Source of the DNA: Acuticoccus kalidii
Lineage (GTDB): Bacteria > Pseudomonadota > Alphaproteobacteria > Rhizobiales > Amorphaceae
Reading direction: 5' to 3'
Assembly: GCF_021556395.1 (NCBI RefSeq)
Contig: NZ_JAKGCS010000010.1
Span: 1-64,000 of the forward strand
Length of the DNA: 64,000 nucleotides
Shown: in pieces, positions 1 through 8,020 of the stretch
Position numbering within the stretch: the stretch's first letter is position 1
How the letters are laid out: each line of letters starts with the position of its first letter
The notes under the pieces: generated by a model
Database searches by the model: none
What the model was told of the DNA's origin: nothing
The model's input: only the letters and a program-made list of their open reading frames with translations
Position numbers and translations under genes: made by a program

Positions 1-2754
1 CTGCTGTCGCAGGTGAAGAACGCCTATCAGCTCAACATGGATGGGCTGACGAAGCTGGCCGACGCGATCAACTACGTCGCCGACTCCGCGGGTGCATCCG
101 AAAAGGATTTGATCGATATCCTCCTGCGCTCGGGCGCCACGGCGAAGACGTTCGGCCTCGGCGCCCAAGACGTCCTTGCCTTCGGCGCCTCGCTTCGAGA
201 GGTCGGCATCGAATCCGCGATCGTCGGCACGTCGATGAAGGCGATCCTCACGAAGATGTCGGGGCTCGCCTCCAACAAGAAGGCCGTCAAGGCGCTCGAT
301 GCCATCGCCGGTAAGGGCTATTCGCGCAAGCTGCAACAGAAGTTTTATGAGGCGCCGGTTGAGGCGCTGACGACGTTCTTCGAGCTGACCAAGTCGCTCG
401 GCGCGGAGCAGCGCTCCGGCCTTCTCACGGACTTCCTCGGCCTCGAATATGGCGATGATGGCGCCGCGATCGCGGAGAATGTCGACAAGATCATCGGCCG
501 GCTGAAGGCGCTGGCGAACGAATCGAACTATGTCGGCAGCGTCGACCGCGCCTTCGCCTTGACGAGTGCCGACGCCGACGCCGCGCTCAAGCGATTGTGG
601 AACAACATTTCCAGAATCTCGACGGGGTTTGGTTCGACCCTTCTTCCCGCGATCGCCGACTTCGCCAACGCTGCCTCGGATCGCCTGGGCGGGATCGGAC
701 GAGCGAACGACACGGTCGTGACGCGGATCGGCGCGGCCTGGCGCGGGCTCGCCGAAGGGCTCGGCCTCGGCGGCACCGACCTCTTTGCCGGTCTCCGAGC
801 GCAGTTTGAGGCGTTCGATAGCTACCTTTTCGGGACCAAGATTCCCGAGGTCGGCAAGCGGATGGTCACCGCCTACGCGAAGATGCGAGCCGAGGCAGAG
901 CGCGGTGGATTCGCGCTGCCGATTCCCAAGCCGAACGAAACCGACCGTTCCACCGATCTTCCGATCGACCCGACCCTGATCAAGGCGTTGCGCAATCAGG
1001 CCGGCGATCAGATCGAGGGGGTGACGGCGCGCTTCAGAGCACTCGGCGAGGCGCTGGCCGGCCTTTGGTCGGGCGACCTCTCGAAGCTCAACGACCTCGG
1101 GACGTCGCTCAAAAAGCTGACCGACGGGCTTGGCTTCTTCGGCACGGCGGGTGCGTTGACGGCGATCAGCATCTTAGAGCGCCTCGGCTGGGCCGCGAGC
1201 CTCCTCGCCCTAAAGCTCGCCTTCTCGCCGATCGGGAGCATCGCCATCCTCGCCGACGGCATCGTGCGCTTGCGCGATGCGCTGAAGGGGGCGGACAGCA
1301 TCGCCGAGTTCTTCGACAACCTCGCCGATAATCCTTGGTGGGGTATCGCCACCGGCATCGGCGCCGTGGGCATCAGCCTATGGACGGTGACGAAGGCCTT
1401 GCGCGGAATGAAGGGGCTCTTCAGTGGCGGGTGGGGCTTCTTGAAGGCGCTCGGCGCCATCATCGGCCTGGGCGGTGTGGCGGCCGCGGGCGCCAAAGCG
1501 AAAGGGAAGGGCAAGGGGACGGGGAAGGGCACGGCGCCCACCGTCCCGACGCCCGAGGGCAAGCCGGCGGCGCCGCGCGGGCCACGCGTCGGGCGTGGTG
1601 CCGTTCGGGTCGGGGCCGGCGCGGTCGGTGCGCTCGGCGCCATTGGGCTATGGGACCAGATCCAGGAGGTCGCGAAGGGCGCACAGGCGAACCGTTCGGA
1701 CGACGAGGGCAAGCTCGTCGGCGCGGTGCACACCCTCGGCCAGGGCCTCATCGGAGCGATCAACAGCTTGCTCGGGAAGTTCCAGGACTCGCCGCCGCGC
1801 GATTGGCAAAGCGAGTGGGCGAGCGGTGCCATCCAGCGCGACGTGGTCAACCTCGAGGCGCCGACGAGCCCGGAAGCGCTCGCCGAGGCCGAGGCGCGCG
1901 CCGAGCGCATCCTGACGCTGTCCAGAGAGATCGCCGCCATTCAGTCGGAGGCGAGCACCGCGCGGGGCATGCGGCCGACGGAAGAGCAAAAGGCATCCCT
2001 CGAGGCGGCGCGGTCCGAGCTCGACGGGCTCCTCGTCGGCGCCGAGGACAGCCTCCGGCAAAAGGTGGACTCGTTCATCGGCATTCTGCGCGAGGGCGGC
2101 GGGCAGACGTCCGCGGCGGCGCAGGCGATGGCCGAGGAGATCCGCAACGGCATCGCGCAGGGTATGGCCGGGGCCGTCTCCGAGGCGCAGAGCGGGGCGC
2201 TCCGCATCATCGGTGCGTTCGACGGTCTGAGCGGCCGGCTCTTTGCCTCAGGGGCAACGGCGGTGTCGCAGCTCGCCGCGGGGATGCGGTCGCGGGCAGG
2301 GGAGGTGAACGCGGCCTCGACGCAGCTCGCGCAGGCCGTGGCGAACAAGTTTCCGGCGAGTCCGGCGAAGGAAGGCCCGTTGCGCGAGCTTCCCTTGATG
2401 GGCCGCAAGATCGTCGAGCAGCTTGCCGGCGGCATGCGGTCTGGCCCCGCGTCCGCGGCGGCCACGGGCATTGCGGCCTCGATCGCCGCGGCGTTCCCGG
2501 CACACGCGGTGCAGGCGCCACCGGCGGCGCTCTCGGAGATCGTGGCGGGCATTCGGGGCATGTCGGGTGGCGTGGGCGCGGCCGGGTCCGGGCAGGCGTC
2601 CAAAGGCGTCGGTGACGTCTATGTCACGATCGGGGCGCCGCAGATTGTCGTCTCGGGTGGCAACGATCCGCGCGCCACGGCCGAGGAAGTCGGTCGCCGG
2701 CTGGCAGAGAGCACCGCCCTCGCGATCCGGGCGCACTTTACCGATCTGTTGTAG
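1..2754 (+). CDS. phage tail tape measure protein, 5'-truncated by the window edge
   Basis: The frame is open from base 1, so the true start lies upstream; at least 917 codons are inside the window. The first ~190 residues carry the TP901/PhageMin_Tail-type core, with alternating phrases about lateral inhibition of start choice such as GATAKTFGLGAQDVLAFG and VGTSMKAILTKMSGL. Hydrophobic helices follow at about residues 380-470, then a Gly/Lys-rich flexible linker near 493-520, and Ala-rich coiled-coil-like sequence to the end. Long Ala/Gly-rich helical proteins of this kind set tail length in siphophages and myophages and help DNA ejection. The C-terminus ends in a normal stop. No tail-tip or fibre genes follow, which is unusual for an intact tail module. 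The family call is firm; the phage type is not determinable. Confidence 0.85.
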   Translation: MLSQVKNAYQLNMDGLTKLADAINYVADSAGASEKDLIDILLRSGATAKTFGLGAQDVLAFGASLREVGIESAIVGTSMKAILTKMSGLASNKKAVKALDAIAGKGYSRKLQQKFYEAPVEALTTFFELTKSLGAEQRSGLLTDFLGLEYGDDGAAIAENVDKIIGRLKALANESNYVGSVDRAFALTSADADAALKRLWNNISRISTGFGSTLLPAIADFANAASDRLGGIGRANDTVVTRIGAAWRGLAEGLGLGGTDLFAGLRAQFEAFDSYLFGTKIPEVGKRMVTAYAKMRAEAERGGFALPIPKPNETDRSTDLPIDPTLIKALRNQAGDQIEGVTARFRALGEALAGLWSGDLSKLNDLGTSLKKLTDGLGFFGTAGALTAISILERLGWAASLLALKLAFSPIGSIAILADGIVRLRDALKGADSIAEFFDNLADNPWWGIATGIGAVGISLWTVTKALRGMKGLFSGGWGFLKALGAIIGLGGVAAAGAKAKGKGKGTGKGTAPTVPTPEGKPAAPRGPRVGRGAVRVGAGAVGALGAIGLWDQIQEVAKGAQANRSDDEGKLVGAVHTLGQGLIGAINSLLGKFQDSPPRDWQSEWASGAIQRDVVNLEAPTSPEALAEAEARAERILTLSREIAAIQSEASTARGMRPTEEQKASLEAARSELDGLLVGAEDSLRQKVDSFIGILREGGGQTSAAAQAMAEEIRNGIAQGMAGAVSEAQSGALRIIGAFDGLSGRLFASGATAVSQLAAGMRSRAGEVNAASTQLAQAVANKFPASPAKEGPLRELPLMGRKIVEQLAGGMRSGPASAAATGIAASIAAAFPAHAVQAPPAALSEIVAGIRGMSGGVGAAGSGQASKGVGDVYVTIGAPQIVVSGGNDPRATAEEVGRRLAESTALAIRAHFTDLL

Positions 2755-2775
2755 GGCGTCGGCGGCGGGGCGGGC

Positions 2776-3150
2776 TTACTGTTGAGTCCGCTCGCGCATC
2801 CGCTGTCCGATACGCGACACGGTCATTGCCGAGACACCGTAGAACTTAGCAATGTCACGAGTGCTGCGGCCTTCGCTGATAGCGCGCTCGATGCGGTCTG
2901 TCGTTTCGCTCGCCGTTTTCGGTCGGCCGCCTCGGGGTTTTCGCGCCAAGATCTGCTTTTGGAGACGCGCGATCTCGGCCGCTTGCTTGCTGATGGTGAC
3001 CTCTTTCTGTGCCAGAAGGTCTAAGAGGTCCGCGGCGGCATCGACCAATTCAGTTGTATAGGCTTTCCAGGCTTCCTTTGAGCTGCCGCGCCCAGAGGCT
3101 GGAGGGTGGTTAACGACGAGCCTTTCGATCTTTTCGACCGGATCTTCCAT
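2776..3150 (-). CDS. small resolvase/Hin-type helix-turn-helix protein
   Basis: This 124-codon protein has a predicted coiled-coil middle (about residues 45-70, QKEVTISKQAAEIARLQKQI), a basic stretch (RKPRGGRPK) and a C-terminal helix-turn-helix at about 80-120. The phrase RSTRDIAKFYGVSAMTVSRI is the HTH_7/Hin-recombinase pattern of a DNA-binding segment without a catalytic resolvase domain. It is probably a phage regulator or small DNA-binding protein that dimerises through its coiled coil. It lies 21 bp past the tape measure stop and on the opposite strand, so it is convergent with it. The function beyond DNA binding is unknown. Confidence 0.65.
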   Translation of the reverse strand: MEDPVEKIERLVVNHPPASGRGSSKEAWKAYTTELVDAAADLLDLLAQKEVTISKQAAEIARLQKQILARKPRGGRPKTASETTDRIERAISEGRSTRDIAKFYGVSAMTVSRIGQRMRERTQQ

Positions 3151-3588
3151 TAGACCAGCTCCTCCGTAACATCATCCAATGATACCCCTTTGGCGAAAGG
3201 CTGCAACGACTGCACAATGTCGATTGCTGCGCCACAGAGCGCCGTGGGGAAGTTTCTCGCTGGTTACGGGGTGGGAGCTTCCGCTGTGCTCCAAGGGGAT
3301 CCTCGCGCTCCTGAGGCGTTCGTCGCGAGTCGGGATTGATCGGCCTGCGAAGAAAAAGGCCGGCGCTCACACGCCGGCCGAGGTGCCCATGATTGGGTTT
3401 CGAATTGCCAGAGCATCACAGGCTCTATCGACCCGACGGGAGGTGCCGGATGTCGGGCTCGATAGCTGAGCAGGTAGAGCTGGTTTCCGTCGCGTAAAGC
3501 GAATCCTTCAAAATTCCTCAATCCGGCCAGGTTGTGGTCAACTTGATCCCGAACCCTTGAGGGAGAGCCATTAGGGGAGGTGTTGGAC
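3151..3588. other. intergenic stretch in the phage island
   Basis: About 440 bp with no convincing gene. It contains a minus-strand terminator-like hairpin (3353-3379) and, near 3465-3540, a segment that looks vaguely like a tRNA D-arm but does not fold. A minus-strand reading frame at 3264-3626 runs straight through the terminator hairpin, which argues against it being coding. The promoter for the small zinc-ribbon gene at 3589 should lie at the right end. Confidence 0.5.
3353..3379 (-). terminator. Rho-independent terminator, minus strand
   Basis: A perfect 8-bp stem, GGCCGGCG (3358-3365) with CGCCGGCC (3372-3379), closes a 6-nt loop. It is flanked on its left by five A residues, which read as a U-tract on the minus strand. 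The orientation suits a minus-strand transcript entering from the right. The nearest minus-strand gene is at 3939-4268, so the transcript served is uncertain. Confidence 0.6.
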
Positions 3589-3852
3589 ATGACGGACCTC
3601 GACCGGCGGACATGCCCAATCTGCAAATCGGCCTACACCATCAGCTACCATTTAGAATTTTCCGACCGTTGGGTGATCGACTGCGACCATTGCGGCCCTT
3701 TCGAAATCACCAATGCTTCGCTCGCGATCGTCGCGAGGCTTCCTGAAGCGGTTCGGCACGAATGGCTGGAACGAGCCCGTGAGGAGGTGTCCTCCGACCA
3801 TCCGGTTCCGATGGTGTCGCTTTACCGGCTCGACCGGATCATGCTCGGCTGA
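3589..3852 (+). CDS. small zinc-ribbon-like protein A
   Basis: An 87-codon protein with two paired-cysteine knuckles: CPICK near the N-terminus and DCDHCG about 25 residues later, followed by FEI. Four cysteines in C-x2-C pairs suggest a structural zinc site. The start is set at ATG 3589 because a strong GGGGAGG ribosome site (3574-3580) lies 8 nt upstream; the in-frame GTG at 3580 would overlap that site. The second half is helical and charged with no recognisable domain. A related protein sits at 6207-6443 in the same island, sharing the C-x2-C ... DC-x2-CG-x-FEI pattern. The function is unknown; a nucleic-acid or protein-binding role is inferred from the ribbon only. Confidence 0.6.
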   Translation: MTDLDRRTCPICKSAYTISYHLEFSDRWVIDCDHCGPFEITNASLAIVARLPEAVRHEWLERAREEVSSDHPVPMVSLYRLDRIMLG

Positions 3853-3938
3853 TCGATCGAGCCCAGGCGCCGGCGCCGTGAAACAGTTTTACCCGCAGAA
3901 CATGGTGACGGGGCTCGGCGCCGTCGCCAGCTCTGTCG

Positions 3939-4268
3939 TCAAGGCATTTCGCGTTGCCGCTTCTCCATCTCCGTCAGCTTCCCCAAGATCCGCTTGCACA
4001 GCATCTTGTCGTTCGTGACCAGCGCGAGCATCAGCTCCACACCCTCGACGGTGAGCTTCGGCCGTTCGCCCCAAGCCTCATAGACGGCACGGGCTCGCGT
4101 CCTCGCCGACCATTCCCCCATAAGGCTCAGCACGTCCTCGGTCGGCACGTCCGCCGCCACCGCCAACGCCTCGGGCGTCATGCACACGCCGCCGGCCGTC
4201 ATCCACACCTCGATGATTGGCTCACCCTTCGGCATCGGTATCCATTCTTTATGCGTCTCCGATTTCAC
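3939..4268 (-). CDS. hypothetical protein of the phage island
   Basis: A 109-codon protein, predicted soluble and helical, with no domain I recognise. The middle (EALAVAADVPTEDVLSLMGE) has the feel of a winged-helix or ROK-type HTH, and the C-terminus is basic. It is followed upstream on the same strand by the membrane-anchored hypothetical (3-bp gap) and the XRE regulator, so the three probably form one leftward operon controlled from the symmetric operator at 4956-5012. Codon usage resembles the neighbours, and the opposite frame at this position looks like a shadow. Confidence 0.5.
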   Translation of the reverse strand: MKSETHKEWIPMPKGEPIIEVWMTAGGVCMTPEALAVAADVPTEDVLSLMGEWSARTRARAVYEAWGERPKLTVEGVELMLALVTNDKMLCKRILGKLTEMEKRQREMP

Positions 4269-4271
4269 TGC

Positions 4272-4715
4272 TTAGTTTCGTGACCAAGGCCCTCTAATCA
4301 ATACAAGTTTTTTGGGGTGGGAACGTCCGTGAATCCACAGCGAGAGAACGAGTTTCCTTCCGCTTTGAAACTTAAGTCCAGATGAAAGCTTGGTTGGGCC
4401 GGCAAAATGAATAGATTTCTTGCTCTGGGGTGCTATTTCAAACGGTTTAATTTCTTCGAAGCTGGCTTCGATTCTGCTTGCTGTGCTCCCCCAGCGCGGC
4501 GTCCAAGATAGCTCCCAATTCGAGACAAATATTTTTGCTGACGACAGATTCACAATCGTTATCTCATCGTCGCCGTCCGGATCGCCGGTGAACCGGTGGG
4601 AGACACTTAACCGAACGCGTTCTTTCAAGAATTCTCGAGCCGCTAGAAGCGTGGATAGAACGGCCCCCCAACCACCGATAGCGAGTGCAATAAATTCGGG
4701 GTCCTTCCAACTCAT
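4272..4715 (-). CDS. membrane-anchored hypothetical protein
   Basis: 147 codons. One N-terminal hydrophobic helix (about residues 9-28, with the phrase ALAIGGWGAVLSTLLAA) is followed by a basic stretch and a beta-rich soluble domain. No family is recognised. The start ATG overlaps the stop of the upstream XRE gene as ATGA (4712-4715), indicating translational coupling. G+C is visibly lower than in flanking chromosomal genes, consistent with recent transfer. An anchored protein next to a repressor in a phage island may be an immunity or superinfection-exclusion factor, but that is only inference from position. Confidence 0.55.
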   Translation of the reverse strand: MSWKDPEFIALAIGGWGAVLSTLLAAREFLKERVRLSVSHRFTGDPDGDDEITIVNLSSAKIFVSNWELSWTPRWGSTASRIEASFEEIKPFEIAPQSKKSIHFAGPTKLSSGLKFQSGRKLVLSLWIHGRSHPKKLVLIRGPWSRN

Positions 4716-4939
4716 GGGATTCTCCTAAGGCGAACCCCAGCGCCCCCGCCATTCTCGGGAATGAACTCGACGCCGGCGTCCTCAAGGGCGCCTCGAATGG
4801 TGGCGAGCGTGGTTTGCTTCACGGTCTCGCCCTTCTCGATCCGCACGATCGTGTCGTGCGAAACAAGGCAGCGTTCGGCCGCCTCACGAACCGTGAGTCC
4901 GAGCGCTGCACGCGCCATCCTAAGCTGCACTCCGTTCAT
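4712..4939 (-). CDS. XRE-family transcriptional regulator
   Basis: 75 codons forming a single Cro/CI-type helix-turn-helix: LRMARAALGLTVREAAERCL, then VSHDTIVRIEKGE, then a short C-terminal tail. There is no oligomerisation or peptidase domain. It is transcribed leftwards with the anchored hypothetical (ATGA overlap). The divergent rightward gene starts at 5032, and the 92-bp gap carries two inverted repeats built on TTTCTGA, the likely binding sites for this protein. The role is probably repression of both directions. Small stand-alone HTH proteins of this kind are common in alphaproteobacterial prophages. Confidence 0.8.
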   Translation of the reverse strand: MNGVQLRMARAALGLTVREAAERCLVSHDTIVRIEKGETVKQTTLATIRGALEDAGVEFIPENGGGAGVRLRRIP

Positions 4940-4955
4940 TCTGAATTCCGTTCAG

Positions 4956-5012
4956 TTTCTGATTGACAGTCAGAAAGTGCCTCGATATCACTTTCTGATC
5001 ATTATACAGAAA
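4956..5012. promoter_or_regulatory. paired inverted-repeat operators in a divergent promoter
   Basis: Site 1 is a perfect 7-bp inverted repeat, TTTCTGA (4956-4962) and TCAGAAA (4970-4976), with a 7-bp spacer. The spacer contains TTGACA (4963-4968), a consensus -35 for the rightward direction; a weak -10, TATCAC (4986-4991), follows 17 bp later. Site 2 repeats the half-site with a 9-bp spacer: TTTCTG (4992-4997) and CAGAAA (5007-5012). A repressor on site 1 would cover the -35 and on site 2 the start region. The obvious ligand is the XRE protein encoded just to the left. Confidence 0.65.
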
Positions 5013-5031
5013 TGGTTACCGGAGCAAGACA

Positions 5032-5553
5032 ATGCCGAACCCATCCGTTTCGGCCGCCGGCGGAGCTATGCCCACGGCGGATCCCCTCCACCTTCTGCTC
5101 ACGTCCCTCGTGCCCCTGGAACGCGATTGGCGCCGCCTGGCCGAGGCGACGAACACCGACGACGAGCAGGCACAGATCTATTACGCATCGGCCCTGAAGG
5201 ACGTGCAGGACCGTTGGTGGCGCATCCTCAACGCCGCGTCCTGCTTCCCGGCGCGGACCACCGAGGGCGCGCTCTTTCAGATCAGCGCCGTCTGGCACCT
5301 GCTCGACGATCTCAACTGCCACGGCGACATGACCGTTCAGCAGGAATGCGTGGCCCAGGATGCCCGTCGCGCGGTCGACCGGCTCGTCGCCTCCGTCCGC
5401 GGGTATCTCAACGCCACGGCCCCGGAATCGCTTCAGAGCATGGGCCTGCCGGATTTCATTTCCTCGAGCACCGACCCGTGGCTCGACGTCGACGCTTGCC
5501 TCGACCTCGTCCAACGCGGCTTCAATCGGAAGGAGAACCAGAATGCAGACTGA
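5032..5553 (+). CDS. hypothetical protein, first gene of a coupled trio
   Basis: 173 codons, predicted soluble and mostly helical, Trp/Asp/Leu-rich, with no recognisable domain. Phrases such as DVQDRWWRILNAAS and SAVWHLLDDLNCHGD suggest a small four-helix protein. It is the first gene downstream of the XRE operator, so it is probably the main target of that regulator. The next gene starts within its last codons (11-bp overlap at 5543-5553), so the two are translated together. The function is unknown. Confidence 0.55.
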   Translation: MPNPSVSAAGGAMPTADPLHLLLTSLVPLERDWRRLAEATNTDDEQAQIYYASALKDVQDRWWRILNAASCFPARTTEGALFQISAVWHLLDDLNCHGDMTVQQECVAQDARRAVDRLVASVRGYLNATAPESLQSMGLPDFISSSTDPWLDVDACLDLVQRGFNRKENQNAD

Positions 5554-5833
5554 CCAGCTTCACGAGTCCGGCCTTACCGGTGCCGACGCGGTCCAACAGG
5601 CTCGCCAATTGGGGATGGACGTGGACATGAACCGGGTGGCGCACCTCGAGGAGGATCTCATTGCGCTCGTCAATCGCGCCGCGGCGCTCGACCTCGCGCT
5701 CGACGGCTACCAATGGCGTCACGATGCCGATTGCAACGACGACGACCTCATGGCGCTGCGCGACCTGTCGGAGAAGGTCCACCGCGGCGTGCAGGGACTG
5801 ATTGCAACGCACGTGGCGGCGTTCAGCAAATGA
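5543..5833 (+). CDS. small hypothetical protein, second of trio
   Basis: 96 codons starting at ATG 5543, chosen because AAGGAG (5530-5535) lies 7 nt upstream and because it overlaps the previous stop. The protein is acidic and helical (VAHLEEDLIALVNRAAALDLAL). It has a short Asp-rich stretch, HDADCNDDDL, and no known domain. Its stop overlaps the next start as ATGA at 5830-5833. The reading frame extends further upstream as an open frame, but that part is antisense-like shadow within the previous gene. Confidence 0.55.
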   Translation: MQTDQLHESGLTGADAVQQARQLGMDVDMNRVAHLEEDLIALVNRAAALDLALDGYQWRHDADCNDDDLMALRDLSEKVHRGVQGLIATHVAAFSK

Positions 5834-6045
5834 CCCAGAACGCACCACTCACCGACGCCCTCAGCTCCGTCATGGCGGCGAGGGACATCGTGCAGCTCAT
5901 TCACATGGGCGCCGACAAGCTCCACGAGGAGCGTTGCAACGAGGCGAACGCGATCCAGCAGGCGGCCCGGATGGTGCTCGATCTCCTCGACGAGGCGACG
6001 GAGGAGATCGTCATGCGTCAGTCGCTGGATGCCTCGACCACTTAA
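5830..6045 (+). CDS. small hypothetical protein, third of trio
   Basis: 71 codons from ATG 5830, which overlaps the previous stop (ATGA). It is predicted as two helices with many Ala, Glu and Gln residues (LHEERCNEANAIQQAARMVLDLLDEATEE). It resembles the previous protein in composition and may be its partner in a small helical complex. No domain is recognised. A weak hairpin, ACCAC/GTGGT, overlaps the stop region near 6038-6054 and is followed by an A-rich run. Confidence 0.5.
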   Translation: MTQNAPLTDALSSVMAARDIVQLIHMGADKLHEERCNEANAIQQAARMVLDLLDEATEEIVMRQSLDASTT

Positions 6046-6206
6046 GGTGTGGTAAAAATCACCATGGATTTCTGGGCCGGTGGATCGCCGGCCCGGTGAC
6101 TTGCTTTCGTAAAACCCTGGTATCACAAGTCTGGGATTGTGGTTGCATGAACGAGTCGAGACTGCGCGCGTTTTAGACCTGCTTTAAATAAGCGGGGGGT
6201 GGCGTC

Positions 6207-6443
6207 GTGGACGGACTGAAGTCGATCCGGTGCATCGTCTGCGGCGCCCTTGGAACGATCTGGTCTCGTTCACCGAGCCAATCAGAATATCAAGTGGATT
6301 GCCCCGAATGCGGGATCTTTGAGATCGAATGCGAGTTCGAAACGACATTCGCCGCCCTCGATCGAGCAGAGCGGCGAATTCGTTTGCAGGCGGCACGCGG
6401 CCAACTTCTGTCCCCGATCGATGTCCCGCGCCTTCGGCGCTAG
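6207..6443 (+). CDS. small zinc-ribbon-like protein B
   Basis: 78 codons with a GTG start at 6207, preceded by a purine-rich GGGGGGTGG ribosome site. Two C-x2-C knuckles are visible: CIVCG near residue 9, and DCPECG followed by FEI about 20 residues later. The layout matches the protein at 3589-3852 (C-x2-C ... DC-x2-CG-x-FEI, then a charged helix), so the two look like diverged paralogues. It is probably a zinc-binding accessory protein of the phage island. The function is unknown. Confidence 0.55.
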   Translation: MDGLKSIRCIVCGALGTIWSRSPSQSEYQVDCPECGIFEIECEFETTFAALDRAERRIRLQAARGQLLSPIDVPRLRR

Positions 6444-6597
6444 TTGGACGACGATTCAGTATCTCGCCTAAGACGATCGTCGCTCCTGGACTTACGTCTC
6501 GACGCTCGACCTAAGCGAGCAATTCCCGTATGGTGCTACCTGAATTGCGGCGCCGCCGACGATACTGTCGGGGAGGACGAGTAGACTATGGCCGACA

Positions 6598-6987
6598 ATG
6601 AAAATTGAAAGCCTCGCGGGACACGGCGGCGTGGTGACGGTCTTCCTGTCCGATGAAAGCGAGCAAGAGCATCTCCTCCAGCTCAACAGCCAAGAGGTGG
6701 CCACGCTCGTCAGTATGCTCCAGAAGGCACTGGATGAAGCTCTGAACACGAATATGGCCGATCAGGAGTCCCTACTGGCACCCGCGATTGGAGTCACCTT
6801 CGGGCGAGGGCGCATGCCGGACGGCGAGCAGGTTCGCATTTTCCGTGTCACCCTCGATGGCAACATCCATCATGACTACTATGCGGCGGCGGGGACCGGG
6901 TTCGCGGACGCCGTGGCGACAATGGAGGAGGCGCTCGAGGATGTCTTCGACATCAGCGAGGTGCCACCGCCTTCACGCTTGTCGTGA
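6598..6987 (+). CDS. hypothetical protein
   Basis: 129 codons. The N-terminal part (about residues 1-50) looks like a small beta sheet plus helix (VVTVFLSDESEQEHLLQLN). The C-terminal part (60-125) has alternating strands and an acidic helix (ATMEEALEDVFDI). No family is recognised. The start is uncertain because a good ribosome site (GGGAGGACGAG, near 6571-6581) is about 17-20 nt away; another ATG at 6588 lies in a different, quickly closed frame. Confidence 0.45.
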   Translation: MKIESLAGHGGVVTVFLSDESEQEHLLQLNSQEVATLVSMLQKALDEALNTNMADQESLLAPAIGVTFGRGRMPDGEQVRIFRVTLDGNIHHDYYAAAGTGFADAVATMEEALEDVFDISEVPPPSRLS

Positions 6988-7074
6988 TGGCGATAGCCGA
7001 GGATCACAACGCCCTTCCGGTATCGGAATACCGCCCGTATCTGCTATATCTCGACCAGCAGAGGAGGCCGCCGC

Positions 7075-7791
7075 ATGCCCGTCGCCGAAACAGTCACGAT
7101 CGCCGGACACTCCTCTAAACCGCCCTCGGCGCCGCTCAGTGCCATCCTCGCCGACTACGGTGTCGAGATCCTTTCGTGCGAGATGACCCGCGCCAAGCCG
7201 CGCCAGACGTTCGCCAAGCGGACATTGGAGAAGATCCTCGGCCGCTATGGCGAGGCCCATCTTCGCGACACGCTCAACGTCATCCTCGAAAACGACCACC
7301 CGATGAACGGCTTCGCGCTCACCAAGCCGGTCGTCGAGGCCGTCTCGAGCCTACTCCTCGCTCATCCCGAATGGTTCCAGCGCGACGCGACCGCGTGGTT
7401 GGAGGTGATGGACCGGACCGACCTCGTCGCGCTCCACGAGCGTGCCAAGCGCAACAGGAGGGCAGCGGCGCCGCGGGCGGCAATCGCGACGTTGCTCTAT
7501 GACGAGCTGCGCACCGCGTTCGAGGAGTCCGCCGAACCGTCGGCGCCGGCGACGATTGACCACGTGCACAAGCTGTCGGCCATCATGGCGGACGCTCTCC
7601 GGAGCGCCGAGTGGAGTGGGGGAGCGTGGCGGATTCCGAGCTGGGCGAACGGAGCAGTGCGGAAAGCGCTTTGTCGGCGGGGAATGGTCGAGGAGGGCGA
7701 GGGCGACGCGCTTACGGCGCTCGGCCGCGAGGTGATGGAGGAGCTGCTCGCGCCCGTGGACGACGTGGACCCGATGCGCGCGGCGGCCTGA
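7075..7791 (+). CDS. hypothetical protein of mobile-element type
   Basis: 238 codons. The N-terminal ~110 residues (ILADYGVEILSCEMTRAKPR onward through GFALTKPVVEAVSSLLLAHP) look like a conserved helical domain I have the impression of seeing in alphaproteobacterial phage and plasmid genes, but I cannot name it. The rest is helical, with a possible winged-helix end around residues 185-225 (GAVRKALCRRGMVEEGEGD). GGAGG (7062-7068 region) provides a ribosome site before ATG 7075. A strong terminator follows at 7820-7849. Confidence 0.5.
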   Translation: MPVAETVTIAGHSSKPPSAPLSAILADYGVEILSCEMTRAKPRQTFAKRTLEKILGRYGEAHLRDTLNVILENDHPMNGFALTKPVVEAVSSLLLAHPEWFQRDATAWLEVMDRTDLVALHERAKRNRRAAAPRAAIATLLYDELRTAFEESAEPSAPATIDHVHKLSAIMADALRSAEWSGGAWRIPSWANGAVRKALCRRGMVEEGEGDALTALGREVMEELLAPVDDVDPMRAAA

Positions 7792-7819
7792 TCACCGTTC
7801 TCGTGCGGGGTTAGTATCC

Positions 7820-7849
7820 GACCCCGCCGATTTGGCGGGGTCATTTGTT
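7820..7849 (+). terminator. Rho-independent terminator, plus strand
   Basis: A perfect 9-bp stem, GACCCCGCC (7820-7828) with GGCGGGGTC (7834-7842), closes a 5-nt GATTT loop and is followed by ATTTGTT. It lies 29 bp past the stop of the 7075-7791 gene and ends that transcript. Confidence 0.8.
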
Positions 7850-8020
7850 CAGGCATTTTGTAAGAGGCGATCGCGGCCGTCGCAGGGGACCGAAACCTTT
7901 CTCGGTGCCGACGTGAAGCTCCTCGCCCTGTGGGAGAAGCATTCGCGGCGCGGGCGGGGTGGGCAGGTCGGCAACAGCAACGCCGCATCGGAAACGAATG
8001 TTGACATTGTACACGTTCGT

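Noticed and set aside
3465-3545. tRNA-like segment (TAGCTGAGCAGGTAGAGC)
   Set aside because: Only a D-arm-like stretch is present; the anticodon and T stems do not pair, so it is not a tRNA gene. It could be a decayed one.
3264-3626. minus-strand open frame of 120 codons
   Set aside because: It runs through a perfect terminator hairpin and overlaps the start of a better-supported gene.
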